Of a stretch of 64,000 bases of DNA, positions 34,548 to 41,993 are shown piece after piece. Positions within the stretch are counted from its first letter, which is position 1. The number at the start of each line of letters is the position of its first letter. This DNA is from Streptomyces novaecaesareae (GTDB taxonomy: Bacteria; Actinomycetota; Actinomycetes; Streptomycetales; Streptomycetaceae), in NCBI RefSeq assembly GCF_000716875.1, contig NZ_JNWQ01000030.1, positions 1 to 64,000 of the forward strand, given 5' to 3'. The position numbers and the translations under genes are program-made. The notes under the pieces were generated by a model. That model ran no database searches, was not told the origin of the DNA, and saw only the letters and a program-made list of their open reading frames with translations.

Positions 34548-35275
34548 CCACCCCGAACCTCGCCCTCGCCGCCCGCCCGGCGGCCGAGTGGCTGCCCGCG
34601 CGACCGTGGAACGGCCTGACCGTCCTGGACGCCTACTGCTGCCAGGGCGGCGCGGGCATGGGCTACTACCTCGCCGGATATGACGTGCTCGGCGTCGACC
34701 TCGACAACCAGCCGCGCTACCCCTTCACGTTCGTCCATGCCGACGCCGTGCAGTTCATCGCCGAGCACGGCCACCGATTCGGCTTCGTCCACGCCTCCCC
34801 GCCGTGCCAGGCGCAGTCCCTGACCTGGAAGATCAACAAGCGGGCACACCCCCGGCTCATCGCCCCTACCCGCGCCGCCCTGGAGTCCACCGGACGGCCG
34901 TGGGTGATCGAGAACGTCATGGAGGCCCGGGACGACCTGCGCGACCCCGTGATGCTGTGCGGCGCCGCGTTCGGCCTGCGCACCTACCGGCACCGCCTCT
35001 TCGAGCCCGGCGGCGGACTCACCGTCGCCCCGCCGCCGCACCCGGAGCACACCGCGCCGAACGCGAAGATGGGCCGCCCCGTCGCCGAAGGCGAGTTCAT
35101 GCACGTCGTCGGCAACTTCTCCAACGTCCCCCTCGCCCGCAGCGAGGCCGTGATGGGCATGCCCTGGGCCACCCGCGATGGCCTGCGCGAGGCCATCCCC
35201 CCGGCCTACACCGCGCTGATCGGCCGACAGGCCGCCGCCCAGCTCGGCGGCGGGTCCGCCGCTCGGGCCGCCTAG
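34544..35275 (+). CDS. Compact cytosine-C5 DNA methyltransferase, solitary
   Basis: This 243 aa protein has motif I (LDAYCCQGGAGMGY), motif II region GVDLD, catalytic motif IV SPPCQ with the Cys nucleophile, motif VI ENV, motif VIII YRHRLFE and a motif X-like IPPAYTALIGRQ. The target-recognition region is very short. No restriction enzyme gene is adjacent, so it may protect the element from host restriction on entry. It starts at ATG 34544, coupled to the preceding gene. Confidence 0.82.
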   Translation: MTTPNLALAARPAAEWLPARPWNGLTVLDAYCCQGGAGMGYYLAGYDVLGVDLDNQPRYPFTFVHADAVQFIAEHGHRFGFVHASPPCQAQSLTWKINKRAHPRLIAPTRAALESTGRPWVIENVMEARDDLRDPVMLCGAAFGLRTYRHRLFEPGGGLTVAPPPHPEHTAPNAKMGRPVAEGEFMHVVGNFSNVPLARSEAVMGMPWATRDGLREAIPPAYTALIGRQAAAQLGGGSAARAA

Positions 35276-35285
35276 GACGCCCGCC

Positions 35286-35579
35286 GTGTCCGCCGCTCTG
35301 GACTGGCGCGACGCCTCCCACTTCGACCGCACCGGCCCGCGCCCCTGCCGCTGGTGCCGTCGCCCCACCCCGCTTCGCGACGAGCAGCGCAGGCCCTCGC
35401 ACAAGGTCTGCGCCGAGCAGCACGCCGCCGAACTGGAAGGACCCGATGAACAGCAACCTGCAGATGGTGGCCGCGCTCGCGGCGGCCGAACGGGGACGGC
35501 GGGTGTTCCCGCTGGCCCCCGACTCGAAGTACCCGGCGCTGCACAGCAAGGAGGACTGCCCCGGCACCGGGCCGTGTGA
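35286..35579 (+). CDS. Small Cys-containing AICE protein (up to 97 aa)
   Basis: GTG 35286 lies 11 nt after the methyltransferase stop. The first 50 residues look real: LDWRDASHFDRTGPRPCRWC and HKVCAEQHAAEL, a probable zinc site. The C-terminal part overlaps the primase-polymerase start in another frame and is low-complexity, so the 3' end could be altered by a frameshift. Confidence 0.5.
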   Translation: MSAALDWRDASHFDRTGPRPCRWCRRPTPLRDEQRRPSHKVCAEQHAAELEGPDEQQPADGGRARGGRTGTAGVPAGPRLEVPGAAQQGGLPRHRAV

Positions 35580-36381
35580 GGGCGGGCACCTCGGGTGGGA
35601 GCACCGGGCCACCACCGACCCCGAGGTGATCCGCCGCGCGTGGCAGGTGGCCCCGTACAACGTCGGCCTGGCCTGCGGGCCGTCCGGCCTGGTGGTGGTC
35701 GACCTGGACATGCCCAAGCACCGCCGCGACACCCCGCCCGCCCGGTGGGCCGAGCAGGGCATCACGGACGGCCGGGACGTGTTCGCCGCGCTGTGCGAGC
35801 AGCACGATCAGGCGTGGCCGCAGACGTACGAGGTCCGTACCGGCCGGGGCGGCGCCCACCTGTACTTCGCCGCCCCGGCGGGCGTGGTCCTGCGCAACAC
35901 CTGCGGGGAGAAGGGCAACGGGCTCGGCTGGAAGGTCGACACCCGGGCGCACGGCGGCTACGTCGTCGCCCCCGGCAGCACCGTCAACCACCGCCCCTAC
36001 ACCGTCGTCAACGGCGCCGACCCGGTCCCGCTCCCCGAATGGCTGCTCGGCCTGCTCACCCCCAAGCCCGCCCCGGCGGTCGTGGTGGACTCGGCGGCGG
36101 TGCGGGCCCGGATCGGGCGCCTCGGCCCGTACGTGGACACCGCCGTGGCGAGGGAGACGGCTAAGGTCCGGGAGATGCGCGAGGGCGGGCGCAACGACCA
36201 GCTGTTCGCCTCCGCCGCCGCCCTCGGCCGCCTCGTCGGCTCCGGCGCGCTGCCCGAGGCGGACGCCACCGACGCCCTCCTGAGCGCGGGCCTGGAGGCC
36301 GGTCTCGGCGAGGCGGAGTGCAGGCGCACGATCGCCAACGGCCTCGCCCGGGGCGCCGGCACGGTGGGGCGGGCCGCATGA
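35446..36381 (+). CDS. Bifunctional primase-polymerase (Prim-Pol)
   Basis: This 311 aa protein starts at ATG 35446 behind GGAAGGA. The N-terminal Prim-Pol domain has RRVFPLAPDSKYP, the metal-binding VVDLD (about 83-87), GGAHLYF (about 137-143) and DTRAHGGYVVAPGS. The C-terminal 90 residues are helical. It should prime and copy DNA for AICE replication, as in Prim-Pol-type AICEs that lack RepSA. Its stop overlaps the next small ORF. Confidence 0.88.
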   Translation: MNSNLQMVAALAAAERGRRVFPLAPDSKYPALHSKEDCPGTGPCEGGHLGWEHRATTDPEVIRRAWQVAPYNVGLACGPSGLVVVDLDMPKHRRDTPPARWAEQGITDGRDVFAALCEQHDQAWPQTYEVRTGRGGAHLYFAAPAGVVLRNTCGEKGNGLGWKVDTRAHGGYVVAPGSTVNHRPYTVVNGADPVPLPEWLLGLLTPKPAPAVVVDSAAVRARIGRLGPYVDTAVARETAKVREMREGGRNDQLFASAAALGRLVGSGALPEADATDALLSAGLEAGLGEAECRRTIANGLARGAGTVGRAA

Positions 36382-36455
36382 GCAACCGTCACCCGTCCTG
36401 CGCCAAGGAGAAGCGCTTCTCCTCGGGGCATCGCCCGAGGCGGTGGGCCGAGTGA
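36378..36455 (+). CDS. 25-aa micro-ORF bridging primase and replication protein
   Basis: ATG 36378 overlaps the Prim-Pol stop (ATGA) and its TGA overlaps the GTG at 36452 (GTGA). The peptide is MSNRHPSCAKEKRFSSGHRP followed by RRWAE. The double overlap suggests translational coupling of the two replication genes. The first residues resemble the start of small AICE zinc-type proteins, so it may be a shortened relic. Confidence 0.5.
   Translation: MSNRHPSCAKEKRFSSGHRPRRWAE
36406..36423. promoter_or_regulatory. Perfect 18-bp palindrome inside the micro-ORF
   Basis: AGGAGAAGCGCTTCTCCT is its own reverse complement. As RNA it can hide or expose the AGGAG that may serve as a ribosome site; as DNA it could bind a dimeric protein. 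It lies 29 bp before the GTG of the replication protein. Confidence 0.6.
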
Positions 36456-38014
36456 ACGCCCCCACCACGCCGTCCGAGTCGCTGTTCACCGAAGGCTGGG
36501 AGGACACCGCCCCGCCCTCGGTTGACCCCGGCCCGCCCGGGTGGGAGGAGCCGATTCCCCTCGGCGAGGCCCGCACCCTGCCTGCGTTCCCCTCCGACGC
36601 CCTGCCCAGGTGGCTCGGCGCGATGGTCGACGCCGTGGCCGAGGAGACGCAGACCCCGGCCGACCTCGCCGGAAGCTTGGCGCTGGCGGTGCTGGCCGCC
36701 GCCGGCGGAGGCCGGGCCGTGGTGGTCGTGCGCGGACGCTGGCGCGAGCCGGTGAACCTCTACGTCGTCGTCGCCCTGCCCCCGGCCAACCGCAAGAGCG
36801 CTGTCTTCGCGGCCATGACCCGCCCGCTCGTGAAGGTGGAACGGGCCCTGGTCGAGCAGAGCGCGAGCGCGATCGTGGAGGCCAACACCACTGCCAGCCT
36901 CGCCCGCGCCGCCGCCGATAAGGCCGCCGCCAAGGCCGCCACCGCGAGCGAGGACGAGCGTGAGGAGCTGAACCGCCTTGCGATCGACCTGGCTCACACC
37001 GCGTCGGAGATCACCGTCCCGGCCGAACCGCAGCTCATCGCCGACGACGGCACCCCCGCCGCCATCACCAGCCTCCTCGCCGAGCAGGGCGGGCGCCTGG
37101 CCGTCATGTCCGCCGAGGGCGGCATCTTCGACACCATCGCCGGCCGCTACTCCGGCGGCACCGCCGACATGGAGGTGTTCCTCAAGGGCCACGCCGGTGA
37201 CCTGCTCAAGGTCAACCGGCAGTCCCGCGACAAGCAGTACATCGACAACCCGGCCCTGACCATGGCCCTCGCCGTGCAGCCCTGCGTGCTGGAGGACATC
37301 GGCCGCAACCGCCAGTTCGACGGCCGCGGCTTGCTCGCCCGCTTCCTGTACTCCATGCCCGAGTCCCTGGTCGGCCGTCGCAAGACCCTGCCCGATCTGA
37401 TCCCCGACGAGGTCACGGACGAGTACGAGAAGCGCGTGGCCGCGCTCACCCTCGCGATGGCGGACTGGACCGACCCGGCCGTCCTCACCACCACCCCCGA
37501 GGCCGGGGCCGCGCTCGTCGCCTTCCAGGACCGCATCGAACCCCGTCTCGACCCGCGCGGTGCCCTCGGCCACATCAGTGAGTGGGCCGGCAAGCTCGTC
37601 GGCGCCACCGTGCGCATCGCCGGCCTGCTCCACCTCGCCGAGCACGGGGGCGACGCCTACAAGCACCCCATCACCGCCGACACCGTCGAGCGCGCGATCC
37701 GCCTCGGCGAGTACTTCACCGTCCACGCGCTGAACGTCTTCGAGGCCATGGGCGCGGACAAGGCCCTCGCCGGCGCCCGCACCGTCCTCAAGCACCTCAC
37801 CGCCTACCCCGCCCCCTCGTTCTCCCGGCGCGACCTCATGGCCAAGCTCTCCCGCGCCGAGTTCCCCACCGTCACCGTCCTGGAGACCGCCCTCGGCCTG
37901 CTCGAAGAACACGGCTGGCTCCGCCACGAACCCGCCCCACCGCGCGAACCCGGCACCCGGGGCCGCCCGCCCGCACCCCGGTACGCCACCCACCCGCAGC
38001 TCCACCCCAACTGA
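36452..38014 (+). CDS. DUF3987-type replicative helicase-like protein
   Basis: This 520 aa protein begins at GTG 36452, chosen because it overlaps the micro-ORF stop. It has the P-loop-like segment LPPANRKSAVF (about 108-118), a helical Ala-rich insert, LAVMSAEGGIFDTI, and DGRGLLARFLYSMP (sensor-like Arg region). C-terminal residues form a winged-helix-like region (FSRRDLMAKL). The family accompanies Prim-Pol in AICEs and phages and is probably the replication helicase. Confidence 0.78.
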   Translation: MNAPTTPSESLFTEGWEDTAPPSVDPGPPGWEEPIPLGEARTLPAFPSDALPRWLGAMVDAVAEETQTPADLAGSLALAVLAAAGGGRAVVVVRGRWREPVNLYVVVALPPANRKSAVFAAMTRPLVKVERALVEQSASAIVEANTTASLARAAADKAAAKAATASEDEREELNRLAIDLAHTASEITVPAEPQLIADDGTPAAITSLLAEQGGRLAVMSAEGGIFDTIAGRYSGGTADMEVFLKGHAGDLLKVNRQSRDKQYIDNPALTMALAVQPCVLEDIGRNRQFDGRGLLARFLYSMPESLVGRRKTLPDLIPDEVTDEYEKRVAALTLAMADWTDPAVLTTTPEAGAALVAFQDRIEPRLDPRGALGHISEWAGKLVGATVRIAGLLHLAEHGGDAYKHPITADTVERAIRLGEYFTVHALNVFEAMGADKALAGARTVLKHLTAYPAPSFSRRDLMAKLSRAEFPTVTVLETALGLLEEHGWLRHEPAPPREPGTRGRPPAPRYATHPQLHPN

Positions 38015-38393
38015 TCCACCGCACAAGGCCGCCCGCAGAATCCACAAAATCCACGAAACCCACCGGCACCCGCCCCGACCAGCACCGACGCCCAGCACGC
38101 TCACGCGCCACACAAGTCGCTCGGAATTCCACAAAAACCCAGGACGCCCCATCCCTCGGGCCGTCGCCGACACAGCGTCGGCGACGGCCCGAGGCGCGTC
38201 CGGCCATTTCTGCGGAATAAGTGCGGACTTCTGTGGAGAACCGCGCCCGAGCCCATCACCGCAGGTCAGACGCTACAGAGAGGGTTTTTGTGTATTCCGT
38301 GGTTTCTGTGGCACCCCGCACCCCGGCCCGCCCGCCACAACGCGGACCGCCTGCACCTCGTCACCCCGCCCCCTCCGCCAAGGAGTAGCCGCA
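38015..38393. other. Candidate AICE replication origin region
   Basis: A 380-bp gap holding CCACAAAA (38042, 38129), CCACGAAA (38051), and inverted copies TTCTGTGG (38229, 38304) and TTCCGTGG (38295). The left pair and the right pair are each 9 bp apart and face each other. An 18-bp perfect stem (CCTCGGGCCGTCGCCGAC, loop ACAGC) lies at 38154-38194. It follows the replication genes and precedes xis, so an origin is likely. Confidence 0.6.
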
Positions 38394-38582
38394 GTGACCA
38401 CGATCCCGCCGCTCGTCCTGGATGTCCCCGAAGTCATGGCGGCCCTGCGCATGAGCCGCAGCAAGGTCTACGACCTCATCCGCACCAAGAAGCTCGACAG
38501 CTTCACGGAAGGCAGTCTCCGCCGCATCCCCGTCACCGCCCTGCACGACTACCTGCGCGCCAAAAAAGAGGAGAACGCCTGA
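38394..38582 (+). CDS. xis: Excisionase (Xis), helix-turn-helix
   Basis: This 62 aa protein starts at GTG 38394 behind AAGGAG. It has the MerR-like excisionase fold: LDVPEVMAALRMSRSKVYDLI, then the wing GSLRRIPVTALHDYL. It directs the integrase toward excision. Its stop overlaps the integrase ATG by 1 nt. Confidence 0.9.
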   Translation: MTTIPPLVLDVPEVMAALRMSRSKVYDLIRTKKLDSFTEGSLRRIPVTALHDYLRAKKEENA

Positions 38583-39736
38583 TGGCGAAGAAGCGGAACC
38601 CCAACGGCGCTGGCACCGTAACCCTCCGCAAGGACGGCCGCTACCAGGCCGCCGTCTACGTTCCCCAGCCCGACGGCACCCGGGCCCGCAAGTTCGTCTA
38701 TGGCAAGACCTGGACGGAGTGCGACGAGAAGCGCCAGGAACTCGTCCGGCGTGACCGGCAGGGCGTCCCGACGCCCACCCGGTCGGCCAAGCTCGCCGAG
38801 TGGCTGCCGTACTGGCTGGAGCACTTCATCGCGCCGCACCGCAAGCGGACGACCTACGACAAGTACGAGATGCACATCCGGCTCCACCTCGTACCGGCGC
38901 TCGGCTCGAAGAGTCTGGAGAAGCTCGGCACCGCCGATGTCCGCCGGCTCATCAGCACCGTGACCAAGAAGGTGTCGGCGGCCACCGCCAAGGAGTCGCA
39001 CCTCGTGCTCCGCACGGCCCTGTCCGCCGCCGTGCGGGACGAACTGATCACCCGCAACGTCGCCAAGCTCGTTCAAGCGCCCCGAGTGGAGTACCGAGTG
39101 ACCAAGCCCTGGAGTCTCGATGACACCCTGGTCTTCCTGGAGGGAGCCCGGCGCGACCCGCTGTACGCCGCGTTCGTCCTCGCCGTGGCGCTCGGCCTGC
39201 GGCGCGGGGAAATCCTCGGGCTGCACTGGTCCGACATCGACCTGGAGAACCGCACGCTGACCGTCCGGCGCCAACTCCAGCGCAGGGACGGCGAGTTGTA
39301 CGAGGACAGCCCGAAGTCGCGTCGCCAGCGGGTCATCCCGCTGCCGATGATGTGCATCGCTCCCCTTCGCTGGCAGCGACTCCGTCAGGCCGAGCAGCGC
39401 CGCCAGCGGCTGGAGGCGGGGAAGGGCTGGCCGGAGTCCGGCTCCGTCTTCACCACGGCCACCGGTCTGCCGATCGAGCCGCGCAACCTCACTCGCTCGT
39501 TCACGCGAGTGTCCAAGGCCGAGGCCCTGCCGCCGATCCGGCTGCACGACACCCGGCACGGCTGCGCGACGCTCCTGTCCGCCGCCGGCGTGGCGCCCCG
39601 GGACCTGATGGCCATCCTCGGGCACAGCCAGATCGCCGTCACGATGGAGGTCTACACGCACGTGGTGCAGGAGAAGCAGCGGGAGGCGATGAGGCACATG
39701 GACCGCCTGCTGAAGCGCCGCCGCAAGACCGACTGA
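38582..39736 (+). CDS. int: Tyrosine site-specific integrase
   Basis: This 384 aa protein has an N-terminal arm-binding domain (GTVTLRKDGRYQAAVYV), a core-binding domain, and the catalytic domain with Arg in GLRRGEILGL (about 207), HxxR in LHDTRHG (about 321), GHS, and nucleophile Tyr in VYTHVV (about 357). It recombines attP with the 3' half of the tRNA-Thr gene 90 bp downstream. All key residues are present, so it should be active. Confidence 0.95.
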   Translation: MAKKRNPNGAGTVTLRKDGRYQAAVYVPQPDGTRARKFVYGKTWTECDEKRQELVRRDRQGVPTPTRSAKLAEWLPYWLEHFIAPHRKRTTYDKYEMHIRLHLVPALGSKSLEKLGTADVRRLISTVTKKVSAATAKESHLVLRTALSAAVRDELITRNVAKLVQAPRVEYRVTKPWSLDDTLVFLEGARRDPLYAAFVLAVALGLRRGEILGLHWSDIDLENRTLTVRRQLQRRDGELYEDSPKSRRQRVIPLPMMCIAPLRWQRLRQAEQRRQRLEAGKGWPESGSVFTTATGLPIEPRNLTRSFTRVSKAEALPPIRLHDTRHGCATLLSAAGVAPRDLMAILGHSQIAVTMEVYTHVVQEKQREAMRHMDRLLKRRRKTD

Positions 39737-39755
39737 TGTCATCTGGAGATGTCAG
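39735..39755. promoter_or_regulatory. Candidate right integrase/excisionase arm sites
   Basis: GATGTCAT (39735-39742) and GATGTCAG (39748-39755) are 13 bp apart, the same spacing as the pair at the left end. The first overlaps the integrase stop codon. Confidence 0.55.
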
Positions 39756-39787
39756 AACGCCCCGGGCCGATCACGGCCCGGGGCGTT
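39756..39787 (+). terminator. Integrase terminator hairpin
   Basis: AACGCCCCGGGCCG and CGGCCCGGGGCGTT form a 14-bp stem with loop ATCA, followed by TCTGCGTTCTT. It ends the integrase transcript before the tRNA gene. Confidence 0.85.
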
Positions 39788-39823
39788 CTGCGTTCTTCGG
39801 CGCTCTGACCTGCGCCGGAAGCG

Positions 39824-39867
39824 GAGCCCCCTGTCGGGTTCGAACCGACGACCCCCGCTTTACAAGA
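39824..39867. repeat. Right attachment site (attR) within the tRNA gene
   Basis: These 44 bp are identical to 24675-24718 and cover the tRNA 3' end, T-arm, variable loop and anticodon-stem/loop side. The element lies to the left, on the 3' side of the tRNA, so insertion kept an intact tRNA gene at this end. Confidence 0.92.
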
Positions 39868-39898
39868 GCGGTGCTCTGGCCAGCTGAGCTAAGGAGGC
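39826..39898 (-). tRNA. tRNA-Thr (TGT anticodon)
   Basis: The 73-nt cloverleaf is complete: acceptor GCCTCCT with AGGGGGC, D-arm AGCTCAGCTGGCCAGAGC, anticodon stem CCGCT/AGCGG with loop CTTGTAA giving anticodon TGT, and T-loop GGTTCGAACCC. CCA is not encoded. It is the insertion target of the AICE. Confidence 0.95.
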
Positions 39899-40084
39899 AC
39901 GGTGGCCGTCCGCGACGGATCACGGCGGCACCGGGGGCAGTCTACCGGGCCGGGGTGGCGGGGTGGTGGGATATCCGGGGGTTGGTGGGGTGGGTGGGCG
40001 TGATGGAACCGATGCCGAAATCGGTCGCCGGGGGGCTGACAAGCGGCGGAAGCGCGGGTAGCGTCGCCGGGAGTCGGGTTGTGC

Positions 40085-40100
40085 AGTGGTTCAGACCACT
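40085..40100. promoter_or_regulatory. DasR-like site (dre) upstream of msiK
   Basis: AGTGGTTCAGACCACT matches the DasR-responsive element AGTGGTCTAGACCACT at 14 of 16 positions. It ends 80 bp before the msiK start. DasR is the GntR-type regulator of N-acetylglucosamine and chitin use, and msiK is a known member of that network. Confidence 0.7.
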
Positions 40101-40179
40101 GGCGGGCCGACGGAGCAGAACAGACACCCTTTACTCGGATCGTCCGGCACGTTCCTGCCGGTGAAGGAGAGCACCAACC

Positions 40180-41271
40180 ATGGCTTCTGTCACGTACGAC
40201 AAGGCGACGCGCATCTACCCGGGGGCGGACAAGCCCTCGGTGGACGCCCTGGACCTGGAGATCGCGGACGGCGAGTTCCTCGTGCTGGTCGGCCCCTCGG
40301 GCTGCGGCAAGTCGACCAGCCTGCGCATGCTGGCCGGTCTGGAGGACGTCAACACCGGCGCGATCCGGATCGGTGACCGGGACGTCACCCACCTGCCGCC
40401 GAAGGACCGGGACATCGCCATGGTGTTCCAGAACTACGCGCTCTACCCGCACATGACCGTCGCCGAGAACATGGGCTTCGCGCTCAAGATCGCCGGCGTG
40501 AACAAGGCGGAGATCCGCACCAAGGTCGAGGAGGCGGCGAAGATCCTCGACCTCACCGACTACCTGGACCGCAAGCCGAAGGCGCTCTCCGGCGGTCAGC
40601 GCCAGCGCGTCGCGATGGGCCGCGCGATCGTCCGGCAGCCGCAGGTCTTCCTGATGGACGAGCCGCTGTCGAACCTGGACGCCAAGCTCCGCGTCTCGAC
40701 CCGTACCCAGATCGCCGGCCTGCAGCGCCGCCTGGGCATCACCACGGTGTACGTCACCCACGACCAGACCGAGGCGCTCACCATGGGCGACCGGGTCGCG
40801 GTGCTCAAGGACGGTCTGCTGCAGCAGGTCGACACCCCGCGCAACATGTACGACAAGCCCGCCAACCTCTTCGTGGCCGGCTTCATCGGCTCGCCCGCGA
40901 TGAACCTGGTCGAGGTGCCGTTGGTGGACGGCGGCGTGAAGTTCGGCGGCTCGGTCGTCAACATCTCCCGCGAGGACCTGGCCGGCGCCGGCACCGACAA
41001 GTCGGTGACCGTCGGCGTCCGCCCCGAGCACTTCGAGATCGTCGCCTCCGGCGGCATCGAGGGCGTCGCGGTGACCGTGAACGTGGTCGAGGAGCTCGGC
41101 TCGGACGGCTTCGTGTACGGCACCACCCAGATCGGCGGCGAGGACCGGGACCTGGTCGTCCGCGTGCCCGGCCGTCAGATCCCGGCCCGCGGCGAGACGA
41201 TCCACGTCGTGCCGATCGCCAACGAGACCCACGTGTTCTCCACCAGCACCGGCGCCCGCCTGAGCAGCTGA
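40180..41271 (+). CDS. msiK: MsiK multiple-sugar ABC transporter ATPase
   Basis: This 363 aa ATPase serves several sugar ABC importers in Streptomyces. It has Walker A GPSGCGKST, signature LSGGQRQR, Walker B VFLMDEPLSNLDAKLR, the switch VTHDQTEA and a C-terminal OB-type regulatory domain (GVRPEHFEIV). It is a stand-alone gene without permease genes, as expected. A ribosome site GAAGGAGAG precedes ATG 40180. Confidence 0.95.
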   Translation: MASVTYDKATRIYPGADKPSVDALDLEIADGEFLVLVGPSGCGKSTSLRMLAGLEDVNTGAIRIGDRDVTHLPPKDRDIAMVFQNYALYPHMTVAENMGFALKIAGVNKAEIRTKVEEAAKILDLTDYLDRKPKALSGGQRQRVAMGRAIVRQPQVFLMDEPLSNLDAKLRVSTRTQIAGLQRRLGITTVYVTHDQTEALTMGDRVAVLKDGLLQQVDTPRNMYDKPANLFVAGFIGSPAMNLVEVPLVDGGVKFGGSVVNISREDLAGAGTDKSVTVGVRPEHFEIVASGGIEGVAVTVNVVEELGSDGFVYGTTQIGGEDRDLVVRVPGRQIPARGETIHVVPIANETHVFSTSTGARLSS

Positions 41272-41305
41272 CGCGACCGCCGGCACCCCGGCGAACGAGC
41301 CACGA

Positions 41306-41344
41306 CGGAGCCCGTCGGACCTCCTCCAGGTCCGGCGGGCTCCG
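41306..41344 (+). terminator. Terminator after msiK
   Basis: CGGAGCCCGTCGGACCT pairs with AGGTCCGGCGGGCTCCG around CCTCC, with one mismatch. Confidence 0.8.
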
Positions 41345-41452
41345 TCCGTACACCCCCGCGTCAACACGGTGCAGGGACGAACCCGGACACCGCGTCACTC
41401 GATGGTGTAACGGAGGGCGATCCGGCCCGCACCCACCGCTACTCTCCTGAGG

Positions 41453-41896
41453 GTGAAGCAGCTTGTGCGCCGTATCGGCCAGACCTTCGCCCTGACCCTG
41501 CCGGTCGTCCTGGTGACCACCGGCACCCTCGCCGTGACCCGGGTCCCGTGGGCTCCACCGACCGGTCTCGATCAGCAGGTCGTGGCGGCGTCCAGCGGCG
41601 ACGGCGCCGGGATCGGACGCTCCAGCACCGCGACCAAGGCCCCGGACGGCCTCGCCCCGCAGGAGTCGCTGCGGGTGGCGCTGCTGGACGAGCTGCGCGC
41701 GAAGAACCCGTCCGCCGCGCTGGACCTGCTGGAGCGCTCGATGCGCGAGCAGCCCTCGCTGACGCCGTACTGCACCTCGCTGGCGAGCGAGTTGGGCAAG
41801 GCGGCGGTGCGAAAGTACCAGGGCGACGTCCAGCGGGCCCGCTCCTTCGCCCGCCCGGTCTGCGACGGGTCGTTCGCCGCGGGCGTGGTGGGCTGA
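41453..41896 (+). CDS. Small secreted or membrane-anchored hypothetical protein
   Basis: GTG 41453 encodes a 147 aa protein with a signal-anchor helix (FALTLPVVLVTTGTLAV), a Ser/Thr/Gly spacer and a helical domain with two cysteines (PYCTSL and PVCDGS). The two Cys could form a disulfide outside the cell. No family is recognised. It lies between msiK and a nucleotidyltransferase on the same strand. Confidence 0.65.
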   Translation: MKQLVRRIGQTFALTLPVVLVTTGTLAVTRVPWAPPTGLDQQVVAASSGDGAGIGRSSTATKAPDGLAPQESLRVALLDELRAKNPSAALDLLERSMREQPSLTPYCTSLASELGKAAVRKYQGDVQRARSFARPVCDGSFAAGVVG

Positions 41897-41993
41897 CGCC
41901 CCCCGAGCCGCAGCCACGCGGGCCCGCCCGGGAGAGCGGCCGCGAAGTCCGCAGCCGAAGCCGTAGCCGCAGTCGGCGTCCTATTGTTCAGGC

